A stretch of 64,000 nucleotides of DNA from Streptomyces sp. G-G2 (GCF_030063135.1 NZ_JASISO010000005.1:56799-120798); one strand, 5' to 3'; shown: positions 50,555 through 59,587, numbered from the stretch's first letter. Program-made: numbers and translations. Notes: generated by a model from the letters alone, not told the origin.

Positions 50555-50908
50555 ATGAAGCTGCGCAGCGCTCTCACCGCGGGCCTGGCCGGTCTGGTCC
50601 TGGCTCTGGCCGTTCCCGGCTCGGCCTTCGCCGCGACCGGCGATTTCCGCTACTCCTTCACCGACGACAAGGGCGACGCGCTGACCGTCGGCCTGCACGA
50701 CCCCGCCAGCGACACCTGTGTCGACCTCCCGTACGTCGGAAGCGAGTGGGTCACGCCCGGGCACTCGCCCCGCAACGACACCGACGAGTGGGTGACCGTC
50801 TTCGAGGGTGCCGGCTGCCAGGGCCCCGAGTGGCGGCTGCGCCCCCACGGGAAGCAGGCCACCGAACAGCTGAAGGTCCGTTCGGTGTACTTCCACGGCT
50901 CGAACTGA
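50555..50908 (+). CDS. Small secreted protein with two cysteines
   Basis: 117 residues. Signal peptide MKLRSALTAGLAGLVLALAV..., cleaved after AFA near residue 27. The mature chain of about 90 residues is beta-rich with two cysteines (SDTCVDLP, GAGCQGPEW), probably one disulfide. The pattern FEGAGCQGPEWRLRPHG recalls small beta-gamma-crystallin-like or inhibitor-like secreted proteins, but no family is certain. ATG 50555 follows GGAG. A strong terminator follows. Confidence 0.82.
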   Translation: MKLRSALTAGLAGLVLALAVPGSAFAATGDFRYSFTDDKGDALTVGLHDPASDTCVDLPYVGSEWVTPGHSPRNDTDEWVTVFEGAGCQGPEWRLRPHGKQATEQLKVRSVYFHGSN

Positions 50909-50917
50909 TCCGCCGCC

Positions 50918-50950
50918 GCTGTACCTCCCGTCCCGGCGGGAGGTACACAG
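50918..50950 (+). terminator. Hairpin terminator after the secreted protein gene
   Basis: TGTACCTCCCG, 6-nt loop, CGGGAGGTACA (50920-50947), extendable by two more pairs, 11 bp after the stop. Confidence 0.82.
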
Positions 50951-51071
50951 CAGCCCCACCGGCAGGTTGACGTCCCGCGACCGGTGTCGCCGCCCTGGTT
51001 CCCGTCCCGCCGCCGTCGTGCAGGCTTGGGGCGGCGGGCAGTCGGGGAAGGTAAGGGCCGGGGTGGTTCGC

Positions 51072-51872
51072 ATGGACGTGACGAGTGGGGTGCCGGTCGG
51101 CGCGGCGTGGTGTCTGCTGCTGCTCGCCGGGGTGCTGCGACTCAGCGGCGGGCGAATCCGGCCACCGGGCAGCGCGCTGTCTCCGGTCGAGGTGGGGCTG
51201 TTGCGCGGGGGCGCGCGGGGAGCGGCGCAGACCGGGCTGGTCGAGCTGTACCTGGCCGGAGCGGTGGAGTCGGGTCTCCGGCAGACGGTCCGGGGTGTTG
51301 AGTCCCTGCTGCCGCCGCAGGGCTGCTCCGCGGTGGCCCGAGCGCAGTACGGCGCGCTCTACCGGCGGATGCACCCCCGTCGGCTGCAAGGCGCCGACCG
51401 GGTACGGGATGCCATCGGGGAGACGGCCCGGGGGCTGGAGCGTGCGGGGCTGCTGATGTCCGCGAAGCGGCGGTGGGCCGTACGGGCCGTGCTGCTCCCG
51501 GTGTTCGCCGCGGCGCCCCTCGGGGCCGGGGCGGGTGGACGGGCGGCGGTGTGGCTGTGGCTCGCCCTCCTCGCCGACGTCGCCGCGGTGGTGTTGTGGG
51601 CGGCCCCCCGGCGCACCCCGCGCGGGGCGGCGCTGCTCGCCCGGCTGCGCCAGAACCACGCCGGAGCCCGCCGGGCCACGGAGCGGGACGACCCGGGCGC
51701 GCTGCTGCTGAGCGCGGCCCTGTTCGGCGCCCCGGCGCTGCGCGCCCAGCTTCCCCGGTTCGTCGAGGAGAGCGGGCTGCTGACCCGCCCCAGGGGGGAG
51801 GGCATGGACCGGAGCGGGCGCGGCGGCTGGCACGAGTCGGCAGGAGGATGCGGCGGGGGGTGCGGGAGCTGA
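51072..51872 (+). CDS. TIGR04222-like membrane protein
   Basis: 266 residues. A first membrane helix (VGAAWCLLLLAGVLRL) is followed by a soluble stretch with ALSPVEVGLLRGGARGAAQTGLVELYLAGAV. Two further helices lie at about 140-180 (RAVLLPVFAAAPLGAGAGGRAAVWLWLALLADVAAVVLWA), and the C-terminus ends in the Gly/Cys-rich SAGGCGGGCGS. That layout fits the TIGR04222 family as I recall it. ATG 51072 is the start; GTG 51063 is an alternative. The function is unknown. Confidence 0.8.
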   Translation: MDVTSGVPVGAAWCLLLLAGVLRLSGGRIRPPGSALSPVEVGLLRGGARGAAQTGLVELYLAGAVESGLRQTVRGVESLLPPQGCSAVARAQYGALYRRMHPRRLQGADRVRDAIGETARGLERAGLLMSAKRRWAVRAVLLPVFAAAPLGAGAGGRAAVWLWLALLADVAAVVLWAAPRRTPRGAALLARLRQNHAGARRATERDDPGALLLSAALFGAPALRAQLPRFVEESGLLTRPRGEGMDRSGRGGWHESAGGCGGGCGS

Positions 51873-51970
51873 CGAGCGCCGCCCCGGGCCGCGGTTCGAC
51901 TCCGCAGACCTACTGGGTGAAACCATGGGGATCCCGGCCGGGACGCCGACGGCTCCGTACGTTCGTGCCT

Positions 51971-52006
51971 AGCCCGCCAAGCCCGCCAAGCCCGCCAAGC
52001 CCGTCA
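51971..52006. repeat. 9-bp tandem repeat (four copies)
   Basis: AGCCCGCCA is repeated three times at 51971, 51980 and 51989, and a fourth copy reads AGCCCGTCA. It lies in non-coding sequence between the TIGR04222-like gene and the convergent serine hydrolase. Confidence 0.9.
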
Positions 52007-52071
52007 CGCGGGCATCGTGCCCGAACAGGTGGGGGCGCGGTCCGGATCTCCTGGCCGCGCCCCCACTGCCG

Positions 52072-53205
52072 TCAGCCGAGCGCCCGGACCACCGACCACA
52101 GCAGGCGCTCGTTCTCCGAGGCCGCACCGCCCGGGAAGGCGTATCGGCGGCGGGTGTAGGCGTAGGCGAAGCCCTGCCGGGGGTCGGCGAGGGCGAGCGA
52201 GCCCGAGGCGCCACTGTGGCCGAAGGCGCCGGCGCCGGTGGAGTTGAAGCGGGCGCCGAAGGTCTGGAACCCCAGGCCGAACGCCTGCGGCTGGCCGCCC
52301 ACCAGATCCTTGCCCTCGGAGTGGATCCGGGCGAACTCGGCCGCCGTGTCCGGCTTCAGGAGGGGGCTCCGGCCGTCCAGGCCGAAGGCGGCCGCCGCGT
52401 ACATGCCGGCCAGACCGCGCGCGGAGCCGATGCCGGCCGCCGATGCCTGGCCGCCGGCGCGCACGGCGCGGGAGTTGGGGAAGTCGTACAGCTCGCCGTT
52501 GCCGGGCGCGTGCTCGTTGAAGGCGATGCCGCCCAGGCTGTACGGGGTGCGCGCGGCGGCCTCGATCTCGGCCGCCTGCTCCGGAGTCGCCAGTATCGGC
52601 AGGGTGGTGAGGAAGCGCGGCTCCTCGGACTCCGGGAGGCCCAGCCACAGGTCGAGGTCGTGCGGGGCGCGGATCCGCTCCTCGTACCACTCCCGCAGGG
52701 TGCGCCCGGTGGCCCGGAACACCACCTCGCCGACCAGCGCGCCGATCACGAGCCCGTGGTAGCCGAAGAATCGTCCCGGCTGCCAGAACGGGCGCTGCCC
52801 GGCCAGGCGGGCCGCGATCGCCCGGTCGTCGGCCAGCTCCTGGGGAGTGAAGCCGGCATCCAGGCCGATCACCCCGGCCCGGTGTGCGAGCAACTCGCGC
52901 AGGGTGATCCCGCCCTTGCCCTCGGCGGCGAAGTCCGGCCAGTAGGAGGCCACGGTGCGGTCCAGTTCCAGGACGCCGTCCTGGACCAGGAGCGCGGTCA
53001 CCAGGTACGCCGCGCCCTTGGTGGACGAGAAGACAGCGAGCAGCGACTCCCCGGTCACCCCGTCGGACCACAGGTCCACCACCCGCTCGCCGCCCCTGCA
53101 CACCACCAACTGCGCTCCCGGCGCGTGCTCCTCGCCCGTGAGGAAGGCGGCGAACTCCTCCCGCACCCCCTCGAAACCGGTGGCCACCGTGCCGTGGACT
53201 GCCAT
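52072..53205 (-). CDS. Serine hydrolase of the class C beta-lactamase/EstB type
   Basis: 377 residues, no signal peptide. The active-site serine is in SSTKG (FSSTKGAAYLVTALL, residues near 64-68), and a second motif is in YHG (GRFFGYHGLVIGAL). The third lies in the C-terminal GHSGASGSLALADPRQGFAYAY. Such enzymes are mostly esterases or peptidases that resemble beta-lactamases, so antibiotic resistance should not be assumed. ATG 53205 has GGGAGGG upstream. Confidence 0.88.
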   Translation of the reverse strand: MAVHGTVATGFEGVREEFAAFLTGEEHAPGAQLVVCRGGERVVDLWSDGVTGESLLAVFSSTKGAAYLVTALLVQDGVLELDRTVASYWPDFAAEGKGGITLRELLAHRAGVIGLDAGFTPQELADDRAIAARLAGQRPFWQPGRFFGYHGLVIGALVGEVVFRATGRTLREWYEERIRAPHDLDLWLGLPESEEPRFLTTLPILATPEQAAEIEAAARTPYSLGGIAFNEHAPGNGELYDFPNSRAVRAGGQASAAGIGSARGLAGMYAAAAFGLDGRSPLLKPDTAAEFARIHSEGKDLVGGQPQAFGLGFQTFGARFNSTGAGAFGHSGASGSLALADPRQGFAYAYTRRRYAFPGGAASENERLLWSVVRALG

Positions 53206-53448
53206 GGACCCTCCCGAACTCCCGCACTGATCTTGTGCTTCCGGCAACTCGTCGGCCCGGGCCGCTATTCCTCGGCAAGCTCCCGGGGGCGGCGACCACG
53301 AGGAGACGTGCGGGGCTGGGGCGTGGGTGAGCTTGCCGGGAGGGTCGTGCACGTCCCGTACTCGGGAGCCGTGGTGTCGGCGGCATGTCGGCATGTCGGC
53401 GTGACGGCGACGGGCCCGCGCGGCCCGGACCCGCAGCTGGAGCCGCAG

Positions 53449-53508
53449 CCGGACCCGCGGCCGGACCCGCGGCCGGACCCGCGGCCGGACCCGCGGCCGG
53501 ACCCGCGG
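53449..53508. repeat. 12-bp tandem repeat (five copies)
   Basis: CCGGACCCGCGG is repeated exactly five times between 53449 and 53508 in non-coding sequence upstream of the serine hydrolase and downstream of the NmrA gene. It is likely to vary in copy number. Confidence 0.92.
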
Positions 53509-53534
53509 CCCGTCGGCAGGGCGTGAGGCGGCTC

Positions 53535-54401
53535 CTATCGGCGGAAGTGGCCGTCGTGTTCCCGCAGGAAGGCGTCGAGGGTGCGGGGCGGGCGGCCGAG
53601 GATGTCGGCGACGGTGCTGGTGGGGGTTTCGGGTCGGGTGATGGCGAGCTGCTGGATCTCGGTCACGTGGTCGGCCAGCCAGGTGGGCATGTGGGCGCTG
53701 TGGACGAGGTGGTCGCGCAGTTCGTCCGGGGCGAGGTCGACGTAGCGGATCTGGTCGCCGGTCAGCGCGGTCAGTCGTGAGGCGAGTTCGGGGTAGGAGA
53801 TGGCTTCGGGCCCGGTCAGGGTGTAGGTGCCGCCCGCGATGTCCGTTCTGGTGAGGGCGGCGGCGGCGACGTCGCCGATGTCACGGCAGTCGATGTGGTT
53901 GTAGGGCGCGTCGCCCGTCGTGCCGAGGATGATGCCCTGGGCGACGGTGGGGGCCAGGCGCAGGAGGTTCTGCATGAACGCGTAGGGGCGCAGGACGGTG
54001 TGGGTGAGGCCGCTGGCCCGCAGGTGTTCCTCGACGGCGTGGTGTCCGCGGGAAATGGCGACGGGGGAGTCGGGTTCCGCGGCGGGTGCGGAGATCTTGA
54101 CGATGTGTCCGATGCCGGTCTCGGAGGCGACGTCGATGACGCGGGTTTCGAGTCCGATCTGGGCGGGGCTGTTGGACATGGTGAGGAAGAGCTGGCTGGC
54201 GCCCTTGAAGGCGGCGTGCAGGGAGTGGGGGTCGGCGGCGTCGGCGTACTGGACCTCGACCGGCGGCCGGTGTGCGCCGGTGACGCCGGGGATCGGCCTG
54301 TTCGGGGTGCGGGTCAGCGCGCGGACGGGCGTGCCGAGCGCGAGGAGGCTCTGGAGCAGGGCGTTCCCGGTTGTTCCGGTTGCTCCCATGACAACGATCA
54401 T
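53535..54401 (-). CDS. NmrA-like NAD(P)-binding protein
   Basis: 288 residues of the atypical SDR/NmrA family: MIVVMGATGTTGNALLQSLLALGTPVRALTRTP, FKGASQLFLTMSNSP, IVKISAPAAEPDSP, LRPYAFMQNLLRLAP, YNHIDCRDIGDVAAAAL. These sense redox state or reduce small quinones. ATG 54401. It lies 96 nt after the membrane protein gene, downstream of the candidate MarR site at 55050. Confidence 0.9.
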   Translation of the reverse strand: MIVVMGATGTTGNALLQSLLALGTPVRALTRTPNRPIPGVTGAHRPPVEVQYADAADPHSLHAAFKGASQLFLTMSNSPAQIGLETRVIDVASETGIGHIVKISAPAAEPDSPVAISRGHHAVEEHLRASGLTHTVLRPYAFMQNLLRLAPTVAQGIILGTTGDAPYNHIDCRDIGDVAAAALTRTDIAGGTYTLTGPEAISYPELASRLTALTGDQIRYVDLAPDELRDHLVHSAHMPTWLADHVTEIQQLAITRPETPTSTVADILGRPPRTLDAFLREHDGHFRR

Positions 54402-54497
54402 CGTGTACTCGTTCCTTGGTGACTTGCCGGCGCTGGGTGCTACCGGGGTGGGCTCGGTGGGGCGGTTGGACCTGGGTGGGTCCGGTGCCGCGGTGGG

Positions 54498-54980
54498 TTA
54501 CCTCGGGGGCGCTGGGGTGTGGGTGAGGGTGGTGCGCCAGCGCAGGGTGACGATGGTGGTGGCGAGGGCCGCGGAGACGGGCAGGTCGATCCGCAGGCGC
54601 TCCAGCCACGGGGTGGAGGGGACAAGGGTGTGGGCGGGCAGCCATTGGGCGGTGAACCATCCCAGCAGGGCCGCCGCGCCGACGGTGATGAGGACGAGCG
54701 TTGCGGTCAGGGTGACGCGGGGCGTGCGGGTGGTCCACCGTCGGGGCCGCCCGCCGTGCCGTAGCCAGGTGCCGACCAGGAGTGCCACTCCGGCTGAGGT
54801 GCCGGCGATGGAGGTGCAGGCGGCCACGGCCAGGTCGTACTGCCCGGTGGCGATTCCGGCCATACCGGCCATCAGGGCGGGGGCGGCGTAGGCGGTCAGT
54901 ACCTCGCGCCACAGGGTGAACCGCCGGGACGGCCGGGCGGCCGCCCGGCCGCGCCTGGCTCTGTCCTTCGTTGCGGGCAT
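54498..54980 (-). CDS. Membrane protein of unknown function
   Basis: 160 residues. A basic N-terminus (KDRARRGRAAARPSRR) precedes four membrane helices at about 25-45, 48-70, 88-113 and 130-150, with TGQYDLAVAACTSIAGTSAGVALLVGTWL in the middle. No family is recognised. It is probably the first gene of the operon with the NmrA-like gene, with a candidate MarR operator about 70 bp upstream. Confidence 0.72.
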   Translation of the reverse strand: MPATKDRARRGRAAARPSRRFTLWREVLTAYAAPALMAGMAGIATGQYDLAVAACTSIAGTSAGVALLVGTWLRHGGRPRRWTTRTPRVTLTATLVLITVGAAALLGWFTAQWLPAHTLVPSTPWLERLRIDLPVSAALATTIVTLRWRTTLTHTPAPPR

Positions 54981-55049
54981 GGTGGCCCTTTCTCGTTCGT
55001 CGGAGGGGAGCGAGGGCTGCGGCGGAGCGCGGCAGGCCTACATCGCCAT

Positions 55050-55069
55050 ATAATTAGGGAGCTAACTAT
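55050..55069. promoter_or_regulatory. Candidate MarR operator upstream of the NmrA operon
   Basis: ATAATTAGGGAGCTAACTAT contains TAATTAG, 4 bp, CTAACTA, an imperfect inverted repeat. It resembles the site at 55671-55689 upstream of the MarR gene and is strikingly AT-rich for this genome. Confidence 0.72.
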
Positions 55070-55129
55070 TGCCTCGAAAAAAAGGGCCCGGGGCCCTACC
55101 GGACGGTGGGGCCACGAGCCGCGAGTCGG

Positions 55130-55666
55130 TCAGTCGGCGGCCAGGGCCGTACTGCCGCGGACGACGCGGGCGAGCAGATCAAGGAATACCGCGCGCTCCT
55201 CCCCGGAAAGGCCGCCCACCATCGCCTCGAGCCGCCCGAAGTGTTCGGACGCCATGTCGCGCAGGCGCTGCGCCCCGCGGCCGGTGAGGACGGCCACCGA
55301 GCCCCGGCCGTCCTCCGTGGACGGGCGGCGGGCGATCAGGCCCTCGCGCTCCAGGCCGTCCAGCAGGCCGGTGACCGTGGCTCTGGAGACGCCCAGGTCG
55401 GCGGCGAGGTGCGAGGGGGACTTCTCCCCGCCGTGGTCTTCGAGGTCGGCGAGCAGGCGGTAGCGACCCGTCGACAGGCCGAACCTGGCGAAGTGCACCT
55501 CGGCCGCCCGGCCGACCCGCGCACCCGCCGAGATCAGCCGCACCGCGACCAGCACCGCCTGCGGATCCACCGCCAGGCCGTACTGCTCGATCTGCCGCTT
55601 GGCCTGATCCAGCGTGGGCGCTTCGCCGTCGATGCCGTCCCCGGCGCTCCTGCCGTCCCTCGTCAT
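55130..55666 (-). CDS. MarR-family regulator
   Basis: 178 residues. Winged helix: FARFGLSTGRYRLLADLEDHGGEKSPSHLAADLGVSRATVTGLLDGLEREGLIARRPSTEDGRGSVAVLTGRGAQRLRDM, with the wing in STEDGRGS. Start ATG 55666. It lies downstream of one AT-rich inverted repeat and upstream of another like it, so it probably represses itself and the membrane protein-NmrA operon. The inducer is unknown; no redox-sensing cysteines are visible. Confidence 0.9.
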   Translation of the reverse strand: MTRDGRSAGDGIDGEAPTLDQAKRQIEQYGLAVDPQAVLVAVRLISAGARVGRAAEVHFARFGLSTGRYRLLADLEDHGGEKSPSHLAADLGVSRATVTGLLDGLEREGLIARRPSTEDGRGSVAVLTGRGAQRLRDMASEHFGRLEAMVGGLSGEERAVFLDLLARVVRGSTALAAD

Positions 55667-55670
55667 GTAC

Positions 55671-55689
55671 TTAATATGGCGGCTAATTA
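55671..55689. promoter_or_regulatory. Candidate MarR autoregulatory operator
   Basis: On the minus strand it reads TAATTAG, 4 bp (CCGC), CATATTA, immediately upstream of the MarR start. It shares the TAATTAG half-site and spacing with 55050-55069. Confidence 0.68.
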
Positions 55690-55829
55690 CTTGAGCTGTC
55701 AAGGCGCCCCGTCGCAGGGCGGGGTGGCTTGCGCCGCCCCGTCCACCTCACCCTGGCGGGCGCCGCCGACGGCCTGGTCCGACGCCCGCATCCGCCGTGG
55801 CCGCCGCAGCCGCACGCACCGCCGACGGC

Positions 55830-55853
55830 GAACGGTCGAACGGTCGAACGGTC
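55830..55853. repeat. 8-bp tandem repeat GAACGGTC (three copies)
   Basis: Three exact copies lie in the 340-nt gap before the phospholipase C gene. The spacing does not match a PHO box. Its role is unknown. Confidence 0.85.
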
Positions 55854-56006
55854 GGGTGGTCGGATGGCGTGAACTCCTCCGAAATCCGACTGACGTTCGT
55901 CTGGTGTATCCGCCACCGTCACGTCAGGCTCCCTGTCCGGTACCCCGCGCACGATGTCCTGGGGGCGCTCAACCACTTCTCGATCAAAGCAGAGGTCCCT
56001 CCCGCC

Positions 56007-58076
56007 ATGGCAGAACTGAACCGCCGCCGCTTCCTCCAGCTCACCGGCGGCGCCGCCGCCCTGACCATGCTCAACGAGAGCATCGCGCGAGCCGCCGCCA
56101 TCCCCGCGCAGGGGACGACCGGCACCATCGCCGACGTCGAGCACATCGTGGTCCTGATGCAGGAGAACCGGTCCTTCGACCACTACTTCGGCGCGCTGCG
56201 CGGCATCCGGGGCTTCGGCGACCCGCGCCCGGTGACCCTGCCCAGCGGCAAGTCCGTATGGCACCAGAGCGACAACGCGGGCAAGGAGACGCTGCCCTTC
56301 CGGCCGCCGTCCGACGACCTCGGCATGGAGTTCCTCCAGGGCCTCAACCACGACTGGGCGGGCGGCCAGAGCGCCTTCAACAAGGGCAAGTACGACAACT
56401 GGGTGCCCGCCAAGACGCCCGCCACCATGGCCCACCTGACGCGCGACGACATCCCGTTCCACTACGCCCTCGCCGACGCGTTCACCATCTGCGACGCCTA
56501 CCACTGCTCGTTCATCGGCTCGACGGACCCCAACCGCTACTACCTCTGGTCGGGCCACACCGGCAACGACGGCAAGGGCGGCGGGCCGGTCCTCAACAAC
56601 GCCGAGGCCGGGTACGGCTGGACCACGTACCCCGAGCGCCTGGAGACGGCCGGGATCTCCTGGAAGGTCTACCAGGACATCGGCGACGGCCTCGACGCCG
56701 CCGGATCCTGGGGCTGGATCAACGACGCCTACCGCGGCAACTACGGCGACAACTCGCTGCTCTACTTCAACAACTACCGGGGTGCCCAGCCCGGCGACCC
56801 GCTCCACGACAAGGCACGCACCGGCACCGACGCCAAGGCCGGCGAGGGTTACTTCGACAAGCTGCGCGCCGACGTCACCGCGGGCACGCTGCCCCAGATC
56901 TCCTGGATCGCCGCCCCCGAGGCCTTCAGCGAGCACGCCAACTGGCCCTCCAACTACGGCGCGTGGTACATCGCGCAGGTGCTCGACGCGCTCACCTCCA
57001 ACCCCGACGTGTGGGCCCGTACCGCGCTGTTCATCACCTACGACGAGAACGACGGCTTCTTCGACCACGTCGTGCCGCCGTACGCCCCCGCCAACGCCAA
57101 CGAGGGCCTGTCGACCGTGCCGACCGCGCTCGACGTCTTCCCCGGCAAGGCCGGTTACGTCGCCGGACCGTACGGCCTGGGCCCGCGCGTGCCGATGCTC
57201 GTGCTCTCGCCCTGGAGCACCGGCGGCTACTCCTGCTCCGAGACCTTCGACCACACCTCCGTCATCCGCTTCATGGAGAAGCGCTTCGGGGTGCGGGAGC
57301 CCAACATCTCGCCCTGGCGCCGCGCCGTCTGCGGTGACCTGACCTCCGCCTTCGACTTCGCCCGCAAGGACACCGGTACGGCCCCGCTGCCCGACACCGG
57401 CCTCTGGGAGCCGCAGGACCGCGACCGCCACCCCGACTTCCTGGCCACCCCGCCCGCCGTGGCGAAGATGCCGCGCCAGGAGAAGGGGCTGTGCCCGACG
57501 CGTCCCCTGAAGTACGCCCCCTACGTGGACGGCGCGGCGCTCACCGGCGAGGGCAGGTTCCGGCTGACGTTCAGCGGCGGCCAGGACCTGGGAGCGCAGT
57601 TCTACGTCACCTCGGGCAACCGGACCGACGCGCCCTGGACGTACACCACCGAGGCGGGTAAGTCGATCACGGACACCTGGAACACCGCCTACTCGGCCGG
57701 TGTCACCGACCTGACCGTCCACGGCCCCAACGGCTTCCTGCGCGGCTTCCGCAACCCCGGTGCCACCCCCGGCCCCGAGGTCACCGCCCGCCACAACGCC
57801 ACCACCGGCAACCTGGACCTCACGCTTACCAACGCCGGAGCGTCGACCGCCACCCTCACGGTCACCAACGCCTACGGCGGAGGCCCCAAGCGCCTGACGG
57901 TCGCCAAGGGCGCCACCGTCACGTACGCCGTCCCCCTGAAGAACACGCGCCGCTGGTACGACGTCACGGTCACCGCGTCCGAGGCCCCGGCCTTCGGCCG
58001 CCGCTTCGCGGGCAAGGTGGAAACCGGCGCGGCAGGCCTCTCGGACCCGGCCATCCTCACCAACCAGTCCTCCTGA
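56007..58076 (+). CDS. Phosphocholine-specific phospholipase C
   Basis: 689 residues. A Tat signal (NRRRFLQLTGGAAALTML) predicts folded export. The phosphoesterase domain includes HIVVLMQENRSFDHYFGALRG, SFIGSTDPNRYYLWSGHTGN, ISWIAAPEAFSEHANWPSN, and YDENDGFFDHVVPP, with metal and catalytic residues typical of PlcH/PlcN-type and acid phosphatase-like enzymes. The C-terminal about 200 residues are two repeated beta domains (DUF756-like). It splits phosphatidylcholine or sphingomyelin outside the cell, perhaps for phosphate scavenging. ATG 56007 has AGAGG upstream. Confidence 0.94.
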   Translation: MAELNRRRFLQLTGGAAALTMLNESIARAAAIPAQGTTGTIADVEHIVVLMQENRSFDHYFGALRGIRGFGDPRPVTLPSGKSVWHQSDNAGKETLPFRPPSDDLGMEFLQGLNHDWAGGQSAFNKGKYDNWVPAKTPATMAHLTRDDIPFHYALADAFTICDAYHCSFIGSTDPNRYYLWSGHTGNDGKGGGPVLNNAEAGYGWTTYPERLETAGISWKVYQDIGDGLDAAGSWGWINDAYRGNYGDNSLLYFNNYRGAQPGDPLHDKARTGTDAKAGEGYFDKLRADVTAGTLPQISWIAAPEAFSEHANWPSNYGAWYIAQVLDALTSNPDVWARTALFITYDENDGFFDHVVPPYAPANANEGLSTVPTALDVFPGKAGYVAGPYGLGPRVPMLVLSPWSTGGYSCSETFDHTSVIRFMEKRFGVREPNISPWRRAVCGDLTSAFDFARKDTGTAPLPDTGLWEPQDRDRHPDFLATPPAVAKMPRQEKGLCPTRPLKYAPYVDGAALTGEGRFRLTFSGGQDLGAQFYVTSGNRTDAPWTYTTEAGKSITDTWNTAYSAGVTDLTVHGPNGFLRGFRNPGATPGPEVTARHNATTGNLDLTLTNAGASTATLTVTNAYGGGPKRLTVAKGATVTYAVPLKNTRRWYDVTVTASEAPAFGRRFAGKVETGAAGLSDPAILTNQSS

Positions 58077-58080
58077 GCCG

Positions 58081-58212
58081 CCCCACCCCACCCCATCCCA
58101 GTCACCCGGCCCGCTCCCGCCCCGAGCGCGGCACGACGTGTGGACGGCTTGGCCTGAGCCGGCGTACGTCGGCCGCCCGGGTGGCCCGGGTGGCGGGGTG
58201 GGGTGGGGTGGG
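58081..58212. repeat. C-rich and G-rich pair with quadruplex and stem potential
   Basis: 58081-58099 reads CCCCACCCCACCCCATCCC. 58195-58212 reads GGGGTGGGGTGGGGTGGG, four G-runs with single T loops, a textbook parallel G-quadruplex. They are nearly complementary, so they could also form a stem with a loop of about 95 nt. Both lie between the phospholipase C and ALF-repeat genes. Confidence 0.85.
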
Positions 58213-58417
58213 TGCGCCGGGCCGGCCCGGTGTCCGCGCGCGGGCCGTCCGCCGTCCGGATGCCGTCGGCCACGGCGCGCTCGTGGCGGCCGCCCCGGAC
58301 GGTGAAGCCACGGCAGGGCGCGTGTGGCGCTGCTCGCATTCTTGATGCGTCGTACAACCATCGGCGCACCTGGCGAGTCTCGTGCCCCGTCAAGAACATT
58401 TTCCAGGGGGTTTTTCT

Positions 58418-59587
58418 GTGAAGTTGTCCCGGATCGCCGCGGCGGTCACCACTGCTGCTCTTGCTCCGGCCGTCCTCATCGCGTCACCGGCGTTCGCCGC
58501 CGGCACCGAGACTGCCACGTCGACCGTTCCGACGTCTCCGACCGTCCCTGACCAGGCGGCGCCGGACCAGGCTGACAAGGACCGGGCCGAGCAGGACCGC
58601 AAGGCCATCCTCGCGATCATCGCCGACCCGATGGCCAGCGAGTACATGAAGGAGGCCGCTCTTAAGGCCATAGCCGGCGGCCCCGCGGGCATGCGTCAGT
58701 TCATCGAGACGGATCAGCACAGGATCCGCCTCGACGACTACCGGGTTCTGGTCACCAGGCTCCTCAACGCTGCCGGCCCCGGCCTGAAGGAAGGCATCAA
58801 CAAGCTCTTCCAGAGCGACAAGACGACTCTGGAGCAGCTGCGCCACTTCTACGAAGTCACCCAGTACGAGCTGCGCGACGACGACAACAAGGTCGACATC
58901 TCAAGGCTGATCGGCACCGGCGGCCCCGTCGTGAAGGAGGCGGGCAAGGAGGCGCTCAAAGGCACTCCCGCCGACCGCGTCACCTTCCTTCAGACGGGAC
59001 GGTACCTCGCGCAGGCCTCGGACGACCGGGTCGAGCTCGCCCGCATCGACGAAGGATGGGACGGCCCCATCCTGAGCGAGGCGATCAGCACGCTCCTCAA
59101 CACCTCCCCGACCCCGGCCGAGCTGCGCCACTTCCTGGAAGTGACCCAGTACAAGCTGCGTGACGAGGACAACCGCGTCGCGATCGCCCAGACCATCCAC
59201 GGTGGCGGTCCGGAACTGGTCAAGGCCGGCCGCGCCGCGCTGGCGGGCACTGCCGCCGACCGCGCCGAGTTCCTGAAGACGGGCCAGCACGAGGCACGTG
59301 CCAAGGACAAGAAGAGCCAGCAGGAGAAGGACAAGAGCAAGGAAGAACAGGGCCACGGCAACGCCGGCAACGGTACGGGCTCCAGCACCAACCCCGGCTC
59401 CGGCACGGGCTCCGGGACCAGCTCGGGCGGCAACACCGTCGCTCCCCAGGGCGGCAGCGGCTCCCCCCTCGCCGCTACCGGCGCGGGTGACTCCGCTCTG
59501 ATCGCAGGCGCTGCGGGCACCGCACTGGTTGCCGGCGCGGGCCTCCTGCTCGCCGCGCGGATGCGCCGCGCCGCCTCCGCGCGCTGA
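58418..59587 (+). CDS. ALF-repeat surface protein with LAxTG sorting signal
   Basis: 389 residues. Signal peptide (LSRIAAAVTTAALAPAVLIASPAFA) cleaved before AGTETAT. The ALF-type helical repeats follow (KAILAIIADPMASEYMKEAALKAIAGGPAGMRQFI, LVTRLLNAAGPGLKEGINKLF, VKEAGKEALKGTPADRVTFLQTG, each with the characteristic aromatic end). A basic coiled coil and a Gly/Ser/Thr linker lead to the sorting motif LAATG, a hydrophobic helix and the RMRR tail. A sortase E-type anchor is expected. GTG 58418 follows AGGGGG. Confidence 0.88.
   Translation: MKLSRIAAAVTTAALAPAVLIASPAFAAGTETATSTVPTSPTVPDQAAPDQADKDRAEQDRKAILAIIADPMASEYMKEAALKAIAGGPAGMRQFIETDQHRIRLDDYRVLVTRLLNAAGPGLKEGINKLFQSDKTTLEQLRHFYEVTQYELRDDDNKVDISRLIGTGGPVVKEAGKEALKGTPADRVTFLQTGRYLAQASDDRVELARIDEGWDGPILSEAISTLLNTSPTPAELRHFLEVTQYKLRDEDNRVAIAQTIHGGGPELVKAGRAALAGTAADRAEFLKTGQHEARAKDKKSQQEKDKSKEEQGHGNAGNGTGSSTNPGSGTGSGTSSGGNTVAPQGGSGSPLAATGAGDSALIAGAAGTALVAGAGLLLAARMRRAASAR

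Noticed and set aside
53449..53508. Possible CRISPR array
   Set aside because: The repeats are contiguous, 12 bp, with no spacers and no cas genes nearby. The same applies to 51971-52006.
55830..55853. PHO box upstream of phospholipase C
   Set aside because: Phosphate boxes of streptomycetes consist of 11-bp repeats with GTTCACC. Here the period is 8 bp and the sequence differs.
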